Below, piece after piece: positions 28,102-36,151 of a DNA stretch of 64,000 bases. A program made the translations under genes and the position numbers. Position 1 is the stretch's first letter. Each line of letters begins with the position of its first letter. This DNA comes from Tenacibaculum gallaicum (GTDB lineage: Bacteria > Bacteroidota > Bacteroidia > Flavobacteriales > Flavobacteriaceae). The notes below the pieces were generated by a model, which searched no databases, had not been told where the DNA came from, and worked only from the letters and a program-made list of their open reading frames with translations. The stretch covers positions 513,461-577,460 of the forward strand of contig NZ_QUNS01000002.1 of assembly GCF_003387615.1 (NCBI RefSeq). The letters run 5' to 3'.

Positions 28102-28770
28102 ATGTTTTTACTGGATAGATTCCCCAACGACAGCGGACCAATATATCAAGAAACCATAGCAGGCAGATTGCCTGTTGAACCTTTCAATACCTTTAGTAAC
28201 TTAATTTTTATAGTACTACTGATTTACTTCGGAAGAAGAATTTATCAAAACCCTAAACAATACCCATTTTTTCTGTTTGCCATTCCAGTAATATTTATCA
28301 GTTGGATAGGAGGTACCATGTTTCACGGAACACGAAGTCATGAGTTTTGGTTGTTGTTAGATTGGGTTCCTATTATGATTGTATGTTTAGGAGCTATTAT
28401 TTATTTCATAGGAAAAATTAAAAAGAAATGGTGGCAACGATTAGCAATAATTGTAGCTATACTTTTAGTATCCGTTTTACCAAGATTTTTACCAATACCT
28501 TCAGGATATAGAACATCGTTTGGATATGCAGTAACAGCATTTGCAGTAATAACTCCGTTAATTTGGTATGCTTACAAAACACATTGGAAAAACGTAAAGT
28601 ACATAATGTATGGAGGAATAGTGTTTGGAATAGCGTTACTATTTAGAACGTTGGATAATAAAGTAGAGTTACTACCTATGGGAACGCACTGGTTATGGCA
28701 TAGTTTCGGCGGAATTGCAGTCTTCTTCCTATTATATTATATCTATAAAGATGAACAAGAATTAACGTAG
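28102..28770 (+). CDS. Ceramidase-like (CREST superfamily) membrane protein
   Basis: This 222-residue protein has about seven hydrophobic segments. It carries the arrangement of conserved residues seen in alkaline ceramidases: EPFNTFSNL near the first helix, GGTMFHGTRSHEFWLLLDWVP with His and Asp, and GTHWLWHSFGG with two His near the C-terminus. In eukaryotes these positions bind zinc and cut ceramide. The bacterial family is barely studied. Sphingolipids are known in some Bacteroidetes, so lipid hydrolysis is plausible. Its end overlaps the convergent glycosyltransferase by 9 bases. Confidence 0.75.
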   Translation: MFLLDRFPNDSGPIYQETIAGRLPVEPFNTFSNLIFIVLLIYFGRRIYQNPKQYPFFLFAIPVIFISWIGGTMFHGTRSHEFWLLLDWVPIMIVCLGAIIYFIGKIKKKWWQRLAIIVAILLVSVLPRFLPIPSGYRTSFGYAVTAFAVITPLIWYAYKTHWKNVKYIMYGGIVFGIALLFRTLDNKVELLPMGTHWLWHSFGGIAVFFLLYYIYKDEQELT

Positions 28771-29760
28771 TTCAGTAAATTGTTTTCTTCCTTTAGCATA
28801 ATATTGCCAAACTACAGATTTATGTTCGTAGTAATTCGATTTTTTAGGAGATTCATTTCTCTTTTTCATGAACTTAGGAAGATGTATATAAAAACTAAAA
28901 TGAGCTTTTAAAATAGCAAACAAATGATTAGGTTTTCCTTCCAATAAAAATTTAAGGCTTGCCAATCCGTCTAAGACCAAACGGGAAAAAATAATTGGAA
29001 ATAACTTTGCTGATGGTAGGTTTTTAACTAAGCTAAGTAAACTGTTCCTGAAATTTAAAAATGTTTTCTTCGGATTCAAAGTGTCGAGTGTAGCACCACC
29101 AACATGGTATACAGTTGAAGTACCCACATACTTTATGGTGTGTTCGTTATTTTTAGCGCGCCAACACAAATCAATTTCTTCCTGATGTGCAAAAAAGTCT
29201 TCATCAAAACCATTGAGTTGATGAAAAACTTCTGAACGAATAAAAAAACAAGCTCCTGAAGCCCAAAATATTTCGGTAGTATCGTTAAACTGTCCGTTAT
29301 CAGTTTCTAAATCGATAAACAAACGACCACGACAATAAGGATATCCAAAAGCATCAATAAAACCACCAGCAGCACCGGCGTATTCAAATTTCGATTTATC
29401 TTTAAAGTCTAAAATCTTCGGTTGAATAATGGCTGTGTTAGGTTCTTTTTTAAAAGTGCTAATAATGGGAGTTAACCAGTTATCAGTAACCTCAATGTCA
29501 GAATTTACTAAACAATATACATCCGCATCAATATGTTGCAAAGCATCGTTGTAACCTTTTGCATACCCGCCATTTTCGGTATTCTCTACAATTTTTACAG
29601 TAGGAAAATACTGCTTAATAAATTCAATAGAATCATCTGTAGAAGCATTGTCTGCGACATATACTTTCGCTTCTTCAGAACTATAATTTACTACAGAAGG
29701 TAAAAATTGTTCAAGCAATTTTTTTCCGTTCCAGTTTAATATGACGATAGCTGTTTTCAA
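28762..29760 (-). CDS. Glycosyltransferase family 2
   Basis: The protein of 332 residues has the GT-A fold: TAIVILNWNGKKLLEQFLPSV, the YVADNASTDDSIEFI nucleotide-binding segment, a metal-binding CLVNSDIEV motif, and FWASGACFFIRSEVF plus FDEDFFAHQEEIDLCWR, typical of rhamnosyltransferase-like GT2 enzymes. It probably transfers a sugar in surface polysaccharide or lipopolysaccharide assembly. It uses a TTG start at 29760. A TAAATTTG -7 element ends 5 bases before that codon. Confidence 0.92.
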   Translation of the reverse strand: MKTAIVILNWNGKKLLEQFLPSVVNYSSEEAKVYVADNASTDDSIEFIKQYFPTVKIVENTENGGYAKGYNDALQHIDADVYCLVNSDIEVTDNWLTPIISTFKKEPNTAIIQPKILDFKDKSKFEYAGAAGGFIDAFGYPYCRGRLFIDLETDNGQFNDTTEIFWASGACFFIRSEVFHQLNGFDEDFFAHQEEIDLCWRAKNNEHTIKYVGTSTVYHVGGATLDTLNPKKTFLNFRNSLLSLVKNLPSAKLFPIIFSRLVLDGLASLKFLLEGKPNHLFAILKAHFSFYIHLPKFMKKRNESPKKSNYYEHKSVVWQYYAKGRKQFTELR

Positions 29761-29765
29761 GACGG

Positions 29766-29773
29766 CAAATTTA
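29766..29773 (-). promoter_or_regulatory. Candidate -7 element (TAAATTTG) before the GT2 gene
   Basis: TAAATTTG matches TAnnTTTG and ends 5 bases before the TTG start codon. A TTG at 29788-29786 has a short 12-base spacing, so -33 support is weak. Confidence 0.35.
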
Positions 29774-29849
29774 CAGTTATTACATCAAAACACCAGTGAT
29801 AAAGTTTTATTTTAAAATTTAATTAATACATAAGTTTTTTTGACATAAA

Positions 29850-30857
29850 CTATACTACCCATAAACTTTGGTCTGGAGTATTAATGGCTGTAAATGCTTT
29901 TATAGCATCAGCATGAGTATCAAAAACGAAAGCATAAAAAACTATTTCGCCAAAAATACCTGTTGTACCTTTATTTTGAACAATGTTATGAATAGGACCA
30001 TTAAATACCTGCCCAGATGTTTTTGTATGTGGTTTTGAAGTTCCAGGTGACACTTTTGCACCGAGAATTTTTGAGGGTAATTTATTACATGTATGAACAC
30101 TACCATTTTGTTCTGTATAACTAGTAACGTTCCATGATTTTACAGTAAACTTCATGTAAGAAAGAGTCGTTCCGTTACTTAGTCTAATACTCGAAGTAGG
30201 GACAATTTCAATCATTTTGCCATTACTAGACCTATTAGGAGTGTAATATTTTCTGAGTACCCCAGTAGCTCTATTGTTAGAACTACAAGATTTAAAGCAT
30301 ATATATAAAGGGTTTTGTGTTATGGGGGTTCCTGATAGTGGTCTTATATCGTAGCCATATGCCATTGAACCAGGAGAATTTAATAGAAATTGAATAACCG
30401 TGTTTTTTTCACAAACTAAAACATTTTCCATAGCTCCAATACCACTTAAATTAGGATTTGCTAATTTTACATTTGTTAGCATTAAAGGAGGCATTTTTCC
30501 TTTGTTATAACCTTGAGCACTTTGTTCTGTATTAAAACCTATTTGTATTCCTAATTTTCTATCCCAAAACCAAGGATTTCGAAACCCCAATATGTCTGTT
30601 TTTACTGTTGCAGTAACATTGGTAATATAAACTTGATTTAAAAGCCCTGTAATAGCTGAAATAGGTAAAAAATTCTCGTCACTAAGACTTACAATCATAT
30701 CTGTATAGTAAGTACTAGTATCTTGATAATTTAAAAACCGAAAGTTATCAGTAATAGCGTTTCCTAATGCTATTCTAACATCTTTTAATAATGTATTTGG
30801 TTGAAATAGGTGTTGTAGCCAATTGGTGTAGCCTATGTAAATTGTATACTTATTCAT
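29850..30857 (-). CDS. MACPF-operon companion protein B (335 residues)
   Basis: I recognise no named family. It is clearly a paralogue of the gene at 32243-33379. Shared elements include DNFRFLNYQD (N-terminus), the LLNQVYITNV segment, KGKMPPLMLTNVKLANPNL, MENVLVCEKNTVIQF, LRKYYTPNRSS, LSYMKFTVKSWNVTSY and the end GEIVFYAFVFDTHADAI. There is no signal peptide and no T9SS sorting domain, so it would stay in the cytoplasm until released by some other route. It is last in a three-gene unit and is separated from the MACPF gene by a terminator-like hairpin. Confidence 0.75.
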   Translation of the reverse strand: MNKYTIYIGYTNWLQHLFQPNTLLKDVRIALGNAITDNFRFLNYQDTSTYYTDMIVSLSDENFLPISAITGLLNQVYITNVTATVKTDILGFRNPWFWDRKLGIQIGFNTEQSAQGYNKGKMPPLMLTNVKLANPNLSGIGAMENVLVCEKNTVIQFLLNSPGSMAYGYDIRPLSGTPITQNPLYICFKSCSSNNRATGVLRKYYTPNRSSNGKMIEIVPTSSIRLSNGTTLSYMKFTVKSWNVTSYTEQNGSVHTCNKLPSKILGAKVSPGTSKPHTKTSGQVFNGPIHNIVQNKGTTGIFGEIVFYAFVFDTHADAIKAFTAINTPDQSLWVV

Positions 30858-30871
30858 AAAGTTAAAATAGG

Positions 30872-30905
30872 AAAAGGCAGGTTGTGTATTTTTATAACCT
30901 GCCTT
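30872..30905 (-). terminator. Terminator or attenuator inside the MACPF operon
   Basis: A 10-bp stem AAGGCAGGTT/AACCTGCCTT with a 12-base loop is followed on the minus strand by TTTTCCTATTTT. It lies 14 bases past the MACPF stop and 15 bases before the start of companion B. Confidence 0.7.
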
Positions 30906-30918
30906 ATAGAGTTAGTGA

Positions 30919-32199
30919 TTACCCCCAAGGGTTAAAAAGATCTTGAACGGATGTTGCATAGTCTAACAAGTTAACATAAGGTTGAACTTCTAAGACGCCA
31001 GGGTACGAACTGTATTTATCAAATAATTGAATTATTTTATTCATGTTAGGAACATTACTAATTAAGGCTACTGAAGGCAACATTTCATCAAAAGTAGCTA
31101 CTCCCCAATACATTGCTTTATCTAATGATTTAGCCCATTCGTTGAAGTCGTTAGAAGTACCAGCTCTCCCTCCAACTTGAGAAAAAGACGTAATTTGAAA
31201 TTTATCGGATTTAGTAGTTTTTTCAGTACTTCCTTGTGCATGATTATAAGATGCTCCGCCTCCAATACCATCGAAAGCAGCTTTAAAAGAACCTCCAAAT
31301 TCTTGTTTATTAGTTTCCGATTCGCTGTACTCTGTTATGGTGGTAGTATCACTTGAAAAGAGAGCTCCACCTAAATTAAATTGTTTGGGTACGTAATAGC
31401 CATATTCGTTTAGCACTTCTAAAACAGCTTTGCATGCCTGAAAATCATTATCCATATTGTCGTGGAGTGCTTGATTAATAGCTTGATTAAATTCATCAGA
31501 ACTTTGAAACTTTGATAAATCGATTTGAAGAGCAACTTTTCTAACTAAGAACTTTCCAGTAATGTATTCTGTGACTTTACTACTCGATGTTTCTTTACTT
31601 TTTTCATATTTAAATTCAGCTTCTCCGCCACCATAAGGTGTATTCAATGATACAGAACTACTATCAGTACTTGTTTCTTGTAACGAATGTGTAACTTTTG
31701 AGTAAGAGTCGGTGTATACAACTTCAGTTAATACCCGTGGAATCACAGAATCAGGAAATTGATTATCTTTCCAAGAGTATATCTTTTTAAAGGATTTTTG
31801 AAACCCATAGGTAGGATTGAATGTTAGTCCATTGAAAATTTGAATGTTATTAAAAAGAGACTCTTTTTCTACATTGCTTAAATTCATGTAATGTTGAACA
31901 CCATCTTTCGGGTCTAAAGGGTCAGAATGCTCAGGAGATCCTATATTTACGGTATTACTACCATCTAATAATATGCTTAATGTAATTGTTTTTTCAGAAG
32001 AAACTAAAACTTTACTTCCATGATTTAAAAAATAATCATCTTTATCCATAAAGCTATCAGCCTTGGGTGACTCTAAAGTTTTTCTTACCTGTGCTAAAGT
32101 GTCATTTACATCAAAAGGATATGAAATTGAAGTGGCTCCTGATTTTTGAAATACTATTAATTTTGTTTCGTTTTTTTTTGTTAAAGTCTTGGTTGTCAT
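30919..32199 (-). CDS. MACPF (perforin-like) domain protein
   Basis: This 426-residue protein carries a MACPF-type core. The signature Y-G-x-[H]-[aromatic]-x6-G-G is present as YGYYVPKQFNLGG at residues 266-278, with Tyr in place of the usual His. An amphipathic, Ser/Thr-rich segment precedes it (HSLQETSTDSSSVSLNT), and a Ser/Thr and Gly-rich stretch follows (SSDTTTITEYSESE, DGIGGGASYNHAQGSTEKTTK), as expected for transmembrane hairpins. MACPF proteins oligomerise into membrane pores. Residues 1-90 resemble the N-terminal domain of the two companion proteins. No signal peptide is present. Toxin, predation or symbiosis roles are possible. Confidence 0.75.
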   Translation of the reverse strand: MTTKTLTKKNETKLIVFQKSGATSISYPFDVNDTLAQVRKTLESPKADSFMDKDDYFLNHGSKVLVSSEKTITLSILLDGSNTVNIGSPEHSDPLDPKDGVQHYMNLSNVEKESLFNNIQIFNGLTFNPTYGFQKSFKKIYSWKDNQFPDSVIPRVLTEVVYTDSYSKVTHSLQETSTDSSSVSLNTPYGGGEAEFKYEKSKETSSSKVTEYITGKFLVRKVALQIDLSKFQSSDEFNQAINQALHDNMDNDFQACKAVLEVLNEYGYYVPKQFNLGGALFSSDTTTITEYSESETNKQEFGGSFKAAFDGIGGGASYNHAQGSTEKTTKSDKFQITSFSQVGGRAGTSNDFNEWAKSLDKAMYWGVATFDEMLPSVALISNVPNMNKIIQLFDKYSSYPGVLEVQPYVNLLDYATSVQDLFNPWG

Positions 32200-32242
32200 T
32201 TTTTTTGTTTTAAAAAGTTAAAAAAAGAAATAAATAGAGGTA

Positions 32243-33379
32243 TTAACTTCCCCAAACAGATGGATTTATATCATTCATCTTTCCAAATACAGCTACAGCA
32301 TCTTCATGAGATTTGAAAACAAAGATGTAGAAGATTACTTCTCCTATTATATTTCCTGGGTCTTGACTCTCTTTTACATTGTAAATCGTACCAATGTTTT
32401 GAGTAGATTGTTGTCCTGAAGGTACTGTAGTTCCTGGTTCAATTGTGCCTCCGGGTACTACAGATTCATCGGCATTCACCAGTTTGTTGTATGGGGGTAC
32501 AGATGCTGTTCCTACATCAGCCTTAATAGATCTGGCCATTAAATTAGAAGGTGCTTTTTGCTGTGCTACAGGTAAAGGAAGATCACATTTGTAGGTTTTT
32601 CCTCCCGATTTATAACTGGTTACTTTCCATGTTTTAATTGAAAACTTCATGTAATTAAGGGTCTTCCCTCCCAGATTAAGACTCTCAGTTGCAACAACTT
32701 TTATGGTACTGTTGTTTTGACTTTCATTTTTTGAAAAATAACGACGCAAACTAGAGTTGGCGTAATTACCTCCGTTTGTAGGACATGTGGTAAACGTTAT
32801 GTATAAGTTTTCACTATTAATAGGAGCACCTGAAATAGGTTTAATTTTATATCCATATCCGGCAGAGCCCCAAGAGCTAATATTGAATTGTACAATACTA
32901 CCCTTTTCACATACCACTACATTATCCATAGTAACACCAGGTAGGTTAGGGTTTGCTGTTTTTACATTTGTTAACATAAATGGTTGAAATTTCCCTTTAT
33001 TAGCAGTTTGGGCTTCAGGGTCAATAGTGTTAAGTGTCATTTTACAAGACATATACCTGTCAAACCACCAGTTAGTGTTAAACCCAATAAGATCTACAGC
33101 TTTCGTTTTATTTACATTAGTAAGATATGCCTGATCATTTATTCCACTGATAGCATCCAGAGGAATAAATTGTTCAGTTCCAATACCTACAACCATATCT
33201 TCATATTTAAGACCTGAGTTTTGGTAATTGATAAAACGAAAATTGTTTGTGCTTTCAGAAGCGGTCATAAATCCCTTAGCTACCAATTCTTTTCTTATAT
33301 CATTCAATTTGGTGCTAGGGGCAAAGTCGTAAGGGACAGAATCAATGTCGCCCTTATAAAAATAAAAAGTTTTACTCAT
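32243..33379 (-). CDS. MACPF-operon companion protein A (378 residues)
   Basis: The first gene of the unit encodes a paralogue of the 335-residue companion B. It adds a Pro/Gly/Thr-rich linker near residues 290-335 (VPGGTIEPGTTVPSGQQ) that B lacks. N-terminal region: LNDIRKEL, NNFRFINYQNSGLKYEDM, DAISGINDQAYLTNV. C-terminus: GEVIFYIFVFKSHEDAVAVF. No signal peptide and no recognised fold are visible. The N-terminus suggests a beta-grasp-like module that may also be present in the MACPF protein 43 bases downstream. Roles as chaperone, partner subunit or receptor-binding part are all inference. Confidence 0.75.
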   Translation of the reverse strand: MSKTFYFYKGDIDSVPYDFAPSTKLNDIRKELVAKGFMTASESTNNFRFINYQNSGLKYEDMVVGIGTEQFIPLDAISGINDQAYLTNVNKTKAVDLIGFNTNWWFDRYMSCKMTLNTIDPEAQTANKGKFQPFMLTNVKTANPNLPGVTMDNVVVCEKGSIVQFNISSWGSAGYGYKIKPISGAPINSENLYITFTTCPTNGGNYANSSLRRYFSKNESQNNSTIKVVATESLNLGGKTLNYMKFSIKTWKVTSYKSGGKTYKCDLPLPVAQQKAPSNLMARSIKADVGTASVPPYNKLVNADESVVPGGTIEPGTTVPSGQQSTQNIGTIYNVKESQDPGNIIGEVIFYIFVFKSHEDAVAVFGKMNDINPSVWGS

Positions 33380-33574
33380 AATAATAAAATTTTAAGGAGT
33401 TGATAAATCAAACCTGTTTAGTTATACATTAAAGTTGATGAAAATTTGTAAACATCATTATTTAAATGTTTTAAGTGGTTTGTTTTTACTAATGAAAGGT
33501 GTAATGTTGATTATGAGTGTAACAGTAGAAAATACTTTTTAGGAGGCAATAAATAACTATTTTTTATAAATATG

Positions 33575-33735
33575 TGATAGTACGTCGTTCATTTCGACTT
33601 CACTCAATGAGTTCCTCGTTATAATGTTTCAGTTATCGTCATTGCGAGTGGAACAAAGTAATCTCTCCGTAGAGTATGACGTTTAACTAGTGTTATTCTA
33701 GCTCAGGAGAAGAATCTTATTGAAGTGAGTTACTC
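33575..33735. repeat. Flavobacterial interspersed repeat, degenerate copy
   Basis: The 367-base gap between companion A and the 202-residue gene contains a stretch with TTCATTTCGACTTCACTC, CGTCATTGCGAGTGG and GTAATCTC pieces, of the GTCATTCCGAACGA...AGGAATCTC family that recurs twice further on. No gene or promoter was recognised in the rest of this gap. Confidence 0.65.
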
Positions 33736-33746
33736 TTATTAAAAAA

Positions 33747-34355
33747 CTAGGTTACGTTTTCCAAACTAAAATTAAAAGGTTCAGAACCACCACCAGTCAT
33801 TACAATATCAGCGCTTTGAACCTCAAATAAGTTTATTTCTGTGTTTATTTTTGAAATAATAGCAGAATTAAGAATTTCTCCTTCTACAATTTCAGAAGCA
33901 AGACCAATGTAAAGTTTAGGGTTAAATTTAAAAACAGCTTTTTGACCTGGAGCAATATTACGTTTAGAAGCTAATAACTTACCATTTCTGTAACAGTGAG
34001 CATTAATGCTGCCATTAGTTAAGTTATTACGTATTTCTACTTCTTCTGCGTTAGTAGCTGGAGTTGAAGAACTTTGTAAGATATTTCCAGAAGTACTTTT
34101 AACCATTTCATAACCATTTCCATTATATGCGGTTAATTGAGGTGTGAAGTTTCCGCAAGAATCACTAGCATTAATTTGAAAGTTTTTAGGATAGTTGAAA
34201 GGATGATTGTCTAATCGACCACAATTTTTAATAACTTTCCATGCAGTGGCTATTTCATCAAAATTGCTTGCAACGTTCTTTTGAAAAATTACAACATCAC
34301 TGTTATTAGCATCATTAGATCTGTTTATAAAGTTTAGTTTAATAGTATTGCTCAT
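33747..34355 (-). CDS. Hypothetical protein of the MACPF locus
   Basis: The protein of 202 residues has no signal peptide. It begins MSNTIKLNFINRSN and is a mostly beta protein with a Ser/Thr-rich centre and an end containing EVQSADIVMTGGG. The pattern of Asn-rich strands and GNYTP-like segment (DSCGNFTPQLTA) recalls small cytoplasmic orphan beta-sandwich proteins of Bacteroidetes, but I cannot name the family. It is on the same strand as the MACPF operon, 367 bases upstream across a repeat, so a functional link is only by position. Confidence 0.6.
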   Translation of the reverse strand: MSNTIKLNFINRSNDANNSDVVIFQKNVASNFDEIATAWKVIKNCGRLDNHPFNYPKNFQINASDSCGNFTPQLTAYNGNGYEMVKSTSGNILQSSSTPATNAEEVEIRNNLTNGSINAHCYRNGKLLASKRNIAPGQKAVFKFNPKLYIGLASEIVEGEILNSAIISKINTEINLFEVQSADIVMTGGGSEPFNFSLENVT

Positions 34356-34484
34356 AAAATCAACTTTTTAAGTTTGGTACTTTAGAATATGAATTTAAGA
34401 AAATGATAAAAGCAAGGAGAAAGAAATGTTATAAGCGTGCTGTTTTGTGTGTTGAAATATGTGTTGGATGTCATTAAAGGAATT

Positions 34485-34745
34485 ACCATCATTCCAAATA
34501 AACATTGAGCGTAGTCGAAGTGGTATGTTAAGTAATCTTTTTGTCGAGAATAGCCCACGTTATTATCATTCCTCGCTCTAATGTTTCAGTTATCGTCATT
34601 CCGAACGAGGTACGAGGAGGAATCTCATGAAGAGAGGAGCTCTCATTCTTAAGATTTCTTCTTCCGTTTCACTTCAGTTCGAAATGACATTATAGTAATC
34701 GTCATTCCGAACGACGTAGGAGGAGGAATCTCACGAGGCGCGTAA
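34485..34745. repeat. Flavobacterial interspersed repeats, at least two copies
   Basis: Within the 393-base gap are TTGAGCGTAGTCGAAGT-like text near 34507, then GTCATTCCGAACGAGG...AGGAGGAATCTCA near 34597 and a second GTCATTCCGAACGACG...AGGAGGAATCTCA near 34700, separated by TTCAGTTCGAAATGACATTA, which is the inverted form. No gene is visible here. Confidence 0.75.
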
Positions 34746-34748
34746 CTC

Positions 34749-35297
34749 TTACTTTTCAATAACTAACTTCTCCCAGATGTTTTCCCATCCCTTATTCATA
34801 ACTCTGTTACGATACGTTGTTAAATCAAAATTAGGAGTAGGTCGTACAATAAGATTGAATACATCGTCTAAACCATGCGGAGCAATAAAGTCTATTTGAT
34901 TGTTTGTATTTAACTGAACAGCAATTGCTGTAGCTGTTTCAGGCCAGTAAGAAATAGCTTCGTAACAATCTTTATAAGGTAAATGATTGTTTCGAATATG
35001 CATCCTTGCTTGATTTTTAACCGACCAGTTGACAGAGAAATTAATAGTTTTGAGTTGTTCTTCAAGAGCTAATTCACGAGCCTTAGAAATATCGCTTTCA
35101 TCAAAATAAATAACATCAACATCGTTTAAAGGAGTTCTTCTACTATTATGTTTATAATCCCAAATTTTGTTTCTCACAAAACCAGCACCAATCCAACAAT
35201 CAGAGAGGTGTAAGCTACTAACGGTTTCAAGAATGTTTAGCATCCAAGAATCGTTTTCAATAATAGCTACGAGTTCAGTGGTAAAATTTGCTTTCAT
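34749..35297 (-). CDS. Nucleotidyltransferase-like protein (DUF925/NTP_transf_6 type)
   Basis: The 182-residue protein carries SDCWIGAGFVRNKIWDYKH followed by TPLNDVDVIYFDE, the GxG...DxD pattern of the polymerase-beta-like nucleotidyltransferase family PF06042. ATP, a nucleotide or another substrate could be transferred, but the target is unknown. The start lies 5 bases after the upstream gene, and an interspersed repeat follows the gene. Family assignment is fairly sure and function is not. Confidence 0.82.
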   Translation of the reverse strand: MKANFTTELVAIIENDSWMLNILETVSSLHLSDCWIGAGFVRNKIWDYKHNSRRTPLNDVDVIYFDESDISKARELALEEQLKTINFSVNWSVKNQARMHIRNNHLPYKDCYEAISYWPETATAIAVQLNTNNQIDFIAPHGLDDVFNLIVRPTPNFDLTTYRNRVMNKGWENIWEKLVIEK

Positions 35298-35302
35298 AAA
35301 AC

Positions 35303-35746
35303 TTATTGGTACTTAGGTATATTTTTTAAAAACACATAAGTTTCCTTCTCTTTATCTAGCATACAAAAAAAGTGTTGCAGTCCGTTGGTAACGATGAGGT
35401 AATCGGCATCAAGCTTTAAGTTATAGCGTGCAATCTGATCAAAAGTATCTTGGGTAATTTTTATATGCGGAGCTTTACATTCCACAATAATATTCGGATG
35501 CCCGTCAGAAGCAAAAACCACAATATCGGTACGTTTTTTAAGGTTGTTGATAACCAACTGTTTTTCAATAGCAATCAATGAAACAGGATAGTTTCTTTCT
35601 TGAATCAACCATTGAACAAAATGCTGACGTACCCATTCCTCGGGAGTTAATACCATATATTTTTTTCTCAAATTATCAAAAATAAGCGTCTTATTTTCGT
35701 TACTTTTGAGCTTGAATGTATAGCTGGGAAGGTTGAGCTTTTGCAT
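35303..35746 (-). CDS. HsdR-N-like PD-(D/E)xK nuclease domain protein
   Basis: The 147-residue single-domain protein contains TPEEWVRQHFVQWL and the nuclease core KRTDIVVFASDGHPNIIVECKAP, where Asp and the E-x-K pair form the PD-(D/E)xK site, then DQIARYNLKLDADYLIVTNG. This matches the N-terminal domain of type I restriction subunit HsdR (PF13588). No HsdM or HsdS partner is nearby. In flavobacteria such a stand-alone protein is commonly encoded divergently next to holA, so it is likely housekeeping rather than a restriction system. Confidence 0.85.
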   Translation of the reverse strand: MQKLNLPSYTFKLKSNENKTLIFDNLRKKYMVLTPEEWVRQHFVQWLIQERNYPVSLIAIEKQLVINNLKKRTDIVVFASDGHPNIIVECKAPHIKITQDTFDQIARYNLKLDADYLIVTNGLQHFFCMLDKEKETYVFLKNIPKYQ

Positions 35747-35794
35747 AACCCAAAAGTAATAAAATTATAAGTTATTTCTTCGTTGTTCAAGATG

Positions 35795-36045
35795 ACGAAC
35801 ATTATTGTCATCTCGAACTGGAGCAACGCGGAATGTGAGAGATCTTAAACATGAGAGTTACTCCGTTGAATGAGATTTCTCAGTCGTAACCTCCTTCGAA
35901 ATGACATTATAGTAATTGTCATTCCGAACGACGAAGGAGGAGGAATCTCAAGAGGTGTGTTACTCTTATTGTTAAGATTTCTCGTCGCTCATAAAATCGC
36001 TCCGTCGAAATAACCAAGAGTGTTATTAAGAAATGAATACCTCGC
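35795..36045. repeat. Flavobacterial interspersed repeats upstream of holA
   Basis: The 405-base gap between the nuclease-like gene and holA contains CTCGAACTGGAGCAACGCGGAAT, TTCGAAATGACATTATAGT and GTCATTCCGAACGACGAAGG-like text, in both orientations, plus a GTCGAAATAACC remnant. It is the same family as at 34.5 kb. Confidence 0.75.
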
Positions 36046-36118
36046 TATAACATTTTAAATAATAATACCAAGAAGAGGTAATTATTCGAGTTAGTATTAA
36101 CAAGAAACAATAATACTT

Positions 36119-36147
36119 CCTCTCCTTTGGAGAGGATTGAGGAGAGG
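36119..36147 (+). promoter_or_regulatory. Leader hairpin with alternative pairing before holA
   Basis: CCTCTCC (36119-36125) can pair with GGAGAGG at 36129-36135 or with the Shine-Dalgarno-like GGAGAGG at 36141-36147, 4 bases before the ATG. Such a strong Shine-Dalgarno is unusual for this phylum and may come from a dispersed CTCTCCTTTGGAGAGG repeat rather than from selection. Confidence 0.4.
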
Positions 36148-36151
36148 CTTT

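Noticed and set aside
35303..35746. Type I restriction system
   Set aside because: Only a single HsdR-N-like domain is present, with no HsdM or HsdS gene. The arrangement next to holA is common in the family.
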